The position numbers and the translations under genes were made by a program. A DNA stretch of 38,127 nt, from positions 1 to 38,127 of the forward strand of contig CANKMT010000052.1 of NCBI GenBank assembly GCA_947482825.1. Direction: 5' to 3'. Shown piece by piece: positions 33,021-38,127 of this stretch (positions within the stretch are counted from its first letter, which is position 1; each line of letters begins with the position of its first letter). The notes beneath the pieces were generated by a model that worked only from the letters and a program-made list of their open reading frames with translations, did no database searches and was not told where the DNA came from. The DNA is from Betaproteobacteria bacterium. Its GTDB lineage: Bacteria; Pseudomonadota; Gammaproteobacteria; Burkholderiales; SG8-39.

Positions 33021-33877
33021 CAGTGCAACCCCACCCGTTCGAGGCGGCGCATGCCCAGGCTCATGAGACCCAGAATTGCAAAGATCAGTGCCAGGGCGGC
33101 CATGCTCAGCACGGCCGCAAACGGGAAATCGAAATTCGAGAATCCCAGCTGGTAGACCATGTTCGAAATCATGTTCACCTTGCCGCCGCCGACGAGCTGG
33201 GGCGTGGCAAACGCCGAGAGCGTCCAGGCAAAGATGGTCACCGTGCCCGAGAGGATGCCGGGCATGGTCAGCGGCAGGGTCACGTTCCAGAAGACCCTGA
33301 GCGGCCCCGCGCCGAGGCTCGCAGCCGCCTTCTCATAGGCGACGTCGATATGGCTGATGGCCGCGGCCAGGATGATCACCATGACTGGCAGTGAGTACTG
33401 CACCAGTGCGACCGTGACGCCGAGCGGCGTGTAGAGGAGTTCGAGCGGCGTGTCGATGATCCCCGCCGCCTTGAGGGTGCCGTTGATGAACCCGTTCTTG
33501 CCCAGCACCACCAGCCACGAGTAGGTCCGCACGATGTCGCCGGTGAACATCGGCACGATCGTGGTGATCAGGATGGTGGACTTGAGCAGGCTCGATTTCG
33601 AGCGCACAAGCGAATAGGCAAGCGGATAGCCCAGTATGAGGTTTGCAGCCGCGGTACAGGCCGACAGCAGCAGGCTGTCGATGAACACCCGCAGGTAGAC
33701 CCAACTGCCCATGCGCCCGAAGTTGGCGAGCGTGAAATCGCCGACCTTGATCGATCCCGGAATGTATTCGCGGAAGCTGTACTGGAAAAGTGAAGCGAGC
33801 GAAGCCACCAGCGCAACGGCAAGAAACACCGAGGGCAGGATGAACCAGGCGAAATAGGCTGGGCGCCGGTCTTGCAT
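33020..33877 (-). CDS. ABC transporter permease, PotB-like
   Basis: 285 residues, about six membrane helices, with an N-terminal arm. VAYEKAAASLGAGPLRVFWNVTLPLTMPGIL is the EAA loop; the periplasmic loop contains FREYIPGSIKVGDFTLANF as in PotB/spermidine-type permeases. Starts after a 64-base gap from the binding-protein gene and overlaps the PotC-like gene by one base. It is the partner of the PotC-like permease. Confidence 0.92.
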   Translation of the reverse strand: MQDRRPAYFAWFILPSVFLAVALVASLASLFQYSFREYIPGSIKVGDFTLANFGRMGSWVYLRVFIDSLLLSACTAAANLILGYPLAYSLVRSKSSLLKSTILITTIVPMFTGDIVRTYSWLVVLGKNGFINGTLKAAGIIDTPLELLYTPLGVTVALVQYSLPVMVIILAAAISHIDVAYEKAAASLGAGPLRVFWNVTLPLTMPGILSGTVTIFAWTLSAFATPQLVGGGKVNMISNMVYQLGFSNFDFPFAAVLSMAALALIFAILGLMSLGMRRLERVGLH

Positions 33878-33941
33878 CAGGCAGGCGGATTGATCCCGGC
33901 GCAGCGGACCCGATGCGGGCCGCCGCGCCGGCGCAAGGCGT

Positions 33942-35009
33942 TCAGCGGGCGATCAGGTTTTCGGTAAACCACTTGCGCCATTCGCCGAGCAGCTCGGAAC
34001 GCTGCTTGTGGTCGATGACGATGGCCTGGTCCTTCCATTGCTGGGCTGTGGTGAACATGCCCGGCAGCTTGGCGATCGCTGGGTCAACTTTGGCCTGCGG
34101 GCTGACCGGCCCCATCTTCTGCTTGTTGGCCACCAGGGTCTGGGTAGCGGGATCCAGCGCGATGTTGATGAACTTGTACGCGAGGTCCGCCTTCTTGGTA
34201 CCCTTGTTGATGCCTACGGTATCGACCCCGATGATGGCCCCTTCCTTGGGAACCACGAGGTTGATTTTGATGCCCTGGCTCATCATGTGGTACGCGTTGC
34301 CCGACAGCAGGACCTGCACGGGTGTCTCACCCGAGCCGATCTTCTCCTGGCTGGTGGCGTCCGAGTTGTAGAAGGCCTTGATGTTGGGCTTCAGTTCGAG
34401 CAGCTTCTTCTGGCCCATCGTCCAGTCCTTGGCCGTCTTCCCGCCCGACAGCAATGCGGAGGCATAGATGATGTGGCTGGGGTCGAAGTCCGGCAGGCCG
34501 ATCGCGCCCTTGAGCCTGGGGTTCCAGAGGTCGTTCCAGGAGGTGAACTTGATGTCCGCCGGAACGAGGTCCGGGCGATAGGCGATCGTGTAGACGTAAG
34601 ACCATGTCCCTACGTGGAACGGGCTGATGATCGCCTCCGGGAAGAGCGTCTTGGCGTTCGGAAGCTTCGCCATGTCGAGCTTCTCGTACAGGTCGTCGGA
34701 CGCATACAGCCAGCCCACGTGGCTGGTAGTAAAGATCAGGTCGGTCTCGGGATTGGCCTTGGAGAGCTTGGCCTTGTTCAGCCGGTCGATCGTGCCGCCG
34801 GTGATGTACTCGACCGGCACGCCGGTCTCGGCGGTGAAGCGCTTGCCGATGTTCTCGGCGGCGAAATCCTTCCAGCTGCCGCCCCAGATGCTGATGCGCA
34901 ACGGTTCCTGCGCCGAAGCGCCTGTGCCGAACGTGCCTGCAACCAATGCAAACGTGAGTGAAGCGCCGAACGTGCGCACCTTCGATAGCCCCATGACCGA
35001 TCTAAACAT
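33942..35009 (-). CDS. ABC transporter substrate-binding protein, PotD/PotF-like
   Basis: 355 residues from ATG 35009, with a very good GAGGAGGG ribosome site (35014-35021). A signal peptide of about 33 residues ends at GASA|Q. The mature protein starts LRISIWGGSWKDFAAENIGKRF and has GTIDRLNKAKLSKANPETDLIF and TWSYVYTIAYRPD, characteristic of the type 2 periplasmic binding family for polyamines, Fe3+ or related cations (SBP_bac_8/6). Ligand is not determined by sequence. It is the probable entry point for the substrate oxidised by the enzymes of this operon. Confidence 0.9.
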   Translation of the reverse strand: MFRSVMGLSKVRTFGASLTFALVAGTFGTGASAQEPLRISIWGGSWKDFAAENIGKRFTAETGVPVEYITGGTIDRLNKAKLSKANPETDLIFTTSHVGWLYASDDLYEKLDMAKLPNAKTLFPEAIISPFHVGTWSYVYTIAYRPDLVPADIKFTSWNDLWNPRLKGAIGLPDFDPSHIIYASALLSGGKTAKDWTMGQKKLLELKPNIKAFYNSDATSQEKIGSGETPVQVLLSGNAYHMMSQGIKINLVVPKEGAIIGVDTVGINKGTKKADLAYKFINIALDPATQTLVANKQKMGPVSPQAKVDPAIAKLPGMFTTAQQWKDQAIVIDHKQRSELLGEWRKWFTENLIAR

Positions 35010-35049
35010 AAATCCCTCCTCAGAGAAACGTTGATTGGGTCTTACGCCG

Positions 35050-35532
35050 CTACTTACCGCCGCTCTTCACTTTCTTCGCCTTCCTCGTCACCGGCTTCCT
35101 TGCCGCATTGGCGGCTTTTGCCGGCGCATCCGGGATGACAGCGAACACGTCGATTTCCATAAGCAATTCCGGCCGGGCCAACCCCTGCACGATGATCCCC
35201 GTGGAGACCGGGTGCACGCCCTTCAGCCATTTGCCCACCACACGGTAAACGGCTTCCCGATAGGCCCGGTCGGTCACGTAGATCACGATCTTGCAGACGT
35301 CCTCGAACTTCGACCCGGCTTCCTCCAGCAGGATCTTGAGGCAGCGCATCGCGTTTTCGGTCTGCGCGGCCGGGTCGTTGATGCCGTGGATCTTGCCCTT
35401 GAGGTCCATGCCGGTCTGGCCCCGGACGAACACCATGTTACCGGCGCGAACGGCCATGCACAGGTCGTTGTCGATGTCCTGCCCTTTCCAGACGCTCTTG
35501 GTATTGAACTTGCGGATGCGTGTGTGAACCAT
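35050..35532 (-). CDS. Rid (YjgF/YER057c/UK114) family protein
   Basis: 160 residues. The core spans residues 1-135: MAVRAGNMVFVRGQTGMDLKGK, then KILLEEAGSKFEDVCKIVIYVTDRA and the ARPELLMEIDVFAVI end with the Arg that binds the carboxylate in RidA-type enzymes. RidA hydrolyses reactive enamine/imine intermediates. It has a C-terminal extension rich in Ala and Lys (RKPVTRKAKKVKSGGK), not seen in typical members, which may bind nucleic acid or protein or be disordered. It lies between the HpaB-type monooxygenase and the binding-protein gene, so a nitrogen-bearing intermediate is plausible. Confidence 0.9.
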   Translation of the reverse strand: MVHTRIRKFNTKSVWKGQDIDNDLCMAVRAGNMVFVRGQTGMDLKGKIHGINDPAAQTENAMRCLKILLEEAGSKFEDVCKIVIYVTDRAYREAVYRVVGKWLKGVHPVSTGIIVQGLARPELLMEIDVFAVIPDAPAKAANAARKPVTRKAKKVKSGGK

Positions 35533-35552
35533 GGTGATCCCCTAAGCAATTC

Positions 35553-37037
35553 TCATGCCGCCGACTTGATGCCGACCGGAAGGGCCTGGACGGGCGCGTC
35601 AACCCTGTCCGACAGCCCGGCGAACTTCTTGACCAGGTCCAGCGGCCCGGAAAAATCGAACGAACCGTACAGCGCGGCCAGGTGGTTGAAGTGCGGCGCC
35701 TGGGCAAACTGCACAAAAGTGAGGCGATGGCCGGCGTAGTCCGAATTCAGCAGATCGCGCGCGAAGGCCAGCAGTTTCCGGCGATCGTCGGCCATCCAGT
35801 TGTCATTCAGCGAGTAGAACTTGTCCATCCACGACTTGGTGTCGTTCGACACGAAGGTCGAGTAGTTCGGCGTCACGCAAAGCTGCCCGCCGCAGAGTTC
35901 GCGCGCGATGTGCATGATCTGCGGCAGGTTGGCGCAGGCATGGATCCGGCCGGCGTACAGCAGCGACTGGTTGGGCATTACCAATCCACCGGGACTCTTT
36001 TCGGACAACGCGATGGCCGCCGCCAGGTGTGCGCGGATGCCTTCGCGGTAGGCCACCATGTCGGCAAGCTTCTCCTTCACCGACTGCATCTTGTCGAGGC
36101 CCGTCTGCTTGCAGTTCCACATGGCTGCACCGATCATCATGTCGGCCGTGTAGAGGATGCGCAGCACGTACGGGAAAGCCGAATAGCGGTGCAGCGTGCC
36201 GCGGATATAGCGGGCGCCTTCCGTAAACCGGTGGAAGAAGACGTCCTCCCAGGGAATCAGGACGTTGTCGAGAATCATCAGGGTGTCGACTTCGTCGTAG
36301 CCGTTGCTGAGCGGGTAGTCTTCCTTCGAACCACGGCCGGCAAAGCCCGAGCGACAGATGTGCTTCACGCCCGGGGCGCCCATCTTGACGATGCAGCCCA
36401 GCGCATAGTCGGAAAGTTTTTCGTCCGACCACGCGCCGACAGTGGGCTTGAGGAAGGCCTGGTCGGCGTAGGCGGCTGCGGTCTCGTACTTCGCCCCGCG
36501 GATGATGATGCCGGCGTCGGTTTCCTTCACCACGTGGCACATCATGTCCGGATCCTGGTCCTGCGGGCGCTTGGAGCGGTCGCCCTTGGGGTCGGTATTG
36601 GCCGAGACGTGGAACAGGTCGTCCTGCAGCACCTTCGCAATGTGGCTGTCGATGTTCTTTGCGAAGCGCGGGTCGATCTTGTTCAGGACGTCACGCCCGT
36701 CGTACAGCGACCACATCTCGCCGATCGTCTCATCGCCCACGCGGGTTACGACGCCCTTGATGTCCTTGAAGAACACGTCAAGCGCATTCCACTTGTCCCA
36801 CCAGTCCTGCTGGGTATGGGGCAGCTTGAGCAGCAGAGGGTTGCGATCCTTGCCCTCGCTGTAACCGAATACATCCTTGTGGGCGGGCTCGTGCTGGATG
36901 TCATACATGCGCGCCTTGACGTCCACGATCGGCTTGAACGCCGGGTGGGTGGTGACATCCTTGACGCGCTCTCCGTCGATCCAGACTTCGCGGCCGTCAC
37001 GGATTCCTTCGCGGTATTGCTCGCCGGTACGCAGCAT
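35553..37037 (-). CDS. HpaB-family FAD-dependent monooxygenase (4-hydroxyphenylacetate 3-hydroxylase type)
   Basis: 494 residues, the length of the HpaB/PvcC oxygenase family. The start RTGEQYREGIRDGREVWIDGERV, with KDVTTHPAFKPIVDVKARMYDIQHEP, and the middle DYPLSNGYDEVDTLMILDNVLIPWEDVFFHR are family hallmarks; the C-terminal region carries IARELCGGQLCVTPNYSTF. These enzymes use reduced FAD from a separate reductase (HpaC) to hydroxylate phenols, and no HpaC-type gene is in the window. Members also include dehydrogenating and halogenating types, so the substrate is open. It is the first gene of the minus-strand operon, reading away from a divergent LysR regulator. Confidence 0.88.
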   Translation of the reverse strand: MLRTGEQYREGIRDGREVWIDGERVKDVTTHPAFKPIVDVKARMYDIQHEPAHKDVFGYSEGKDRNPLLLKLPHTQQDWWDKWNALDVFFKDIKGVVTRVGDETIGEMWSLYDGRDVLNKIDPRFAKNIDSHIAKVLQDDLFHVSANTDPKGDRSKRPQDQDPDMMCHVVKETDAGIIIRGAKYETAAAYADQAFLKPTVGAWSDEKLSDYALGCIVKMGAPGVKHICRSGFAGRGSKEDYPLSNGYDEVDTLMILDNVLIPWEDVFFHRFTEGARYIRGTLHRYSAFPYVLRILYTADMMIGAAMWNCKQTGLDKMQSVKEKLADMVAYREGIRAHLAAAIALSEKSPGGLVMPNQSLLYAGRIHACANLPQIMHIARELCGGQLCVTPNYSTFVSNDTKSWMDKFYSLNDNWMADDRRKLLAFARDLLNSDYAGHRLTFVQFAQAPHFNHLAALYGSFDFSGPLDLVKKFAGLSDRVDAPVQALPVGIKSAA

Positions 37038-37111
37038 GGCAGTGGCTCCGAGGGTAGGGAAATGAGAAGCAGTAAAGGTAGCCGCGCAACTGCATCGGAT
37101 AAAATACTTTT

Positions 37112-37126
37112 TACAGCTTAACTGTA
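37112..37126. promoter_or_regulatory. palindrome in the LysR / hpaB-like intergenic region
   Basis: TACAG-CTTAA-CTGTA is a perfect 15-base inverted repeat in the AT-rich part of the 101-base divergent spacer. Divergent LysR regulators typically bind such a T-N11/13-A type site and activate the facing operon when a pathway compound is present. No clear -35/-10 pair could be assigned for either strand. Confidence 0.55.
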
Positions 37127-37138
37127 TAGGATAAGGCT

Positions 37139-38127
37139 ATGCAAGATCCCCTCCCCCGGAGCATCGGCCGCCTGTCGCTGCGCGCGCTGCGTTACTTCGT
37201 CGCCGCCGCCGAAACCGGCAGCGTCACCGGCGGCGCACACCAGGTCCGGGTGTCGCAGCCTTCCATTTCCGCGGCCATCGCCCGCCTGGAGGCGGACCTC
37301 AAGGTGCAGTTGTTCGTCAGGCACCACGCCAAGGGGCTGTCGCTGACCCTGTCGGGCGACCGCCTGCTGGTCCAGGCACGCAGCCTGCTCGCCCATGCCC
37401 GGGAGGTCGAACAGTTCGCCGACACCATGGGCGACGCGCAGCGAGGCGAGGTCAACGCGGGGTGCTTCATCACGCTCGCGCCGTTCCTGCTGCCGGGGCT
37501 GCTAGCGGGATTCGCCGAGCGGTATCCAGAGGTTTCCGTGAATATCGAGGAAGGCAACCAGGCCGAAGTGCTGGAGCAACTGCGCGGCGGGCGCAGCGAA
37601 GTCGCCTTGACCTACGCGTACGGGCTGTCGGACGAATTCGAGGCCGAAGTGCTTGCGGAGTTGGCGCCCCGCATCATCCTCGCGCAGGACCATCCGCTGG
37701 CGCGACGCCGCAGCGTCAGCCTCAAGGAACTCGCGGGCGCCCCGATGATCCTGCTCGACCTGCCGCACACACGGGACTATTTCCTGTCACTCTTTCGCAG
37801 CGTGAAGATTGAGCCGCGTGTTGTGCGCCGCACAAGATCCTACGAGATGGTGCGCGGCCTCGCGGCGCGCGGCCTGGGGTTCGGCATCCTGAACGCCATC
37901 CCCAGGCTGCCGTGGACCTACGACGGCAAGAGGATCGTGGCGGTCCCGATCGCGGAGGATCTGCCGAACATCCTCGTCGTGAGCCTGCGCCTGAAGCGGG
38001 TGGCGGCCCGCCCCGCCGTCTCACTGTTTGCGCAGCATGCGCGGCAGCACTTTGCGGAGTTCTGGCCCAAGGTCACCCAAGCCGCGCCCAAACGGCGATC
38101 CCCAGCCAAGCGCACCGCAGGCGGGGC
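37139..38127 (+). CDS. LysR-type transcriptional regulator (3' end cut by window edge)
   Basis: Starts at ATG 37139 with AGGA seven bases upstream and stays open for 329 codons to the edge, so the C-terminus is missing but probably only by a few residues. The winged HTH covers about residues 12-72: SLRALRYFVAAAETGSVTGGAHQVRVSQPSISAAIARLEADL. A ligand-binding domain follows, with FAERYPEVSVNIEEGNQAEVLEQLRGGRSEVALTY and RGLAARGLGFGILN. A Lys/Arg/Pro-rich tail (PKRRSPAKRTAGG) is odd for the family. Divergent from the monooxygenase operon and very probably its regulator. Confidence 0.88.
   Translation, partial: MQDPLPRSIGRLSLRALRYFVAAAETGSVTGGAHQVRVSQPSISAAIARLEADLKVQLFVRHHAKGLSLTLSGDRLLVQARSLLAHAREVEQFADTMGDAQRGEVNAGCFITLAPFLLPGLLAGFAERYPEVSVNIEEGNQAEVLEQLRGGRSEVALTYAYGLSDEFEAEVLAELAPRIILAQDHPLARRRSVSLKELAGAPMILLDLPHTRDYFLSLFRSVKIEPRVVRRTRSYEMVRGLAARGLGFGILNAIPRLPWTYDGKRIVAVPIAEDLPNILVVSLRLKRVAARPAVSLFAQHARQHFAEFWPKVTQAAPKRRSPAKRTAGG

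Noticed and set aside
35682..37121. Long plus-strand open frame opposite the HpaB-type gene
   Set aside because: Antisense shadow of a full-length 494-residue enzyme with strong family motifs.
1..38127. CRISPR array, insertion sequence, phage, toxin-antitoxin or classic defence genes
   Set aside because: No regular spaced repeats, transposase motifs, integrase or paired small toxin/antitoxin genes were seen on either strand.

Overview
The window looks like a chromosomal segment of a GC-rich betaproteobacterium (Burkholderiales/Nitrosomonadales type; inferred from gene order and families, not from any marker RNA). The main support is the conserved run kdsD-kdsC-lptC-lptA-lptB-rpoN-ptsN-hprK-rapZ with a Kef-type antiporter divergent from kdsD. 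HPr kinase next to ptsN and rapZ is typical of Betaproteobacteria. No rRNA, tRNA, CRISPR array, insertion sequence or phage gene was seen.

Region 1 (1-8.5 kb) concerns pili and the cell surface. It has a broken pilin-cluster gene, a minor prepilin, a membrane histidine kinase on the other strand, an ABC-2 permease with a TPR-like protein, two tandem major-type prepilins behind a near-consensus sigma-54 promoter, and a PglL/Wzy_C-type O-oligosaccharyltransferase that probably glycosylates the pilins. This part looks less GC-rich by eye than the rest.

Region 2 (8.5-19.5 kb) is housekeeping: a Kef antiporter, then a tightly overlapping operon for Kdo synthesis (kdsD, kdsC), LPS transport (lptC, lptA, lptB), sigma-54 (rpoN) and nitrogen-PTS/regulatory genes (ptsN, hprK, rapZ), a Lon substrate-binding-domain protein, and convergent mutY. 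The sigma-54 encoded here is the factor expected to read the pilin promoter in region 1.

Region 3 (19.5-26.4 kb) is a complete dipeptide/oligopeptide-type ABC importer (two permeases, binding protein, two ATPases) with an M20 amidohydrolase between the first permease and the binding protein. The pair probably imports and hydrolyses an N-acyl amino acid or small peptide. AsmA and a cytosolic 5'-nucleotidase follow on the minus strand.

Region 4 (29.6-38.1 kb) is the most distinctive: a minus-strand operon with an HpaB-type flavin monooxygenase, a Rid-family protein, a PotD/PotB/PotC/PotA-type ABC importer with a TauD/TfdA-type Fe/2-oxoglutarate dioxygenase placed between the permeases and the ATPase, and a GlcG/HbpS-fold protein. 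A LysR regulator is transcribed divergently across a spacer with a perfect palindrome. It reads as an uptake-and-oxidation pathway for an unidentified, probably nitrogen-containing compound, and is the best candidate here for an undescribed system. Two long genes are cut or unclear at the ends: the first gene lacks a 5' part and the LysR gene runs off the right edge.
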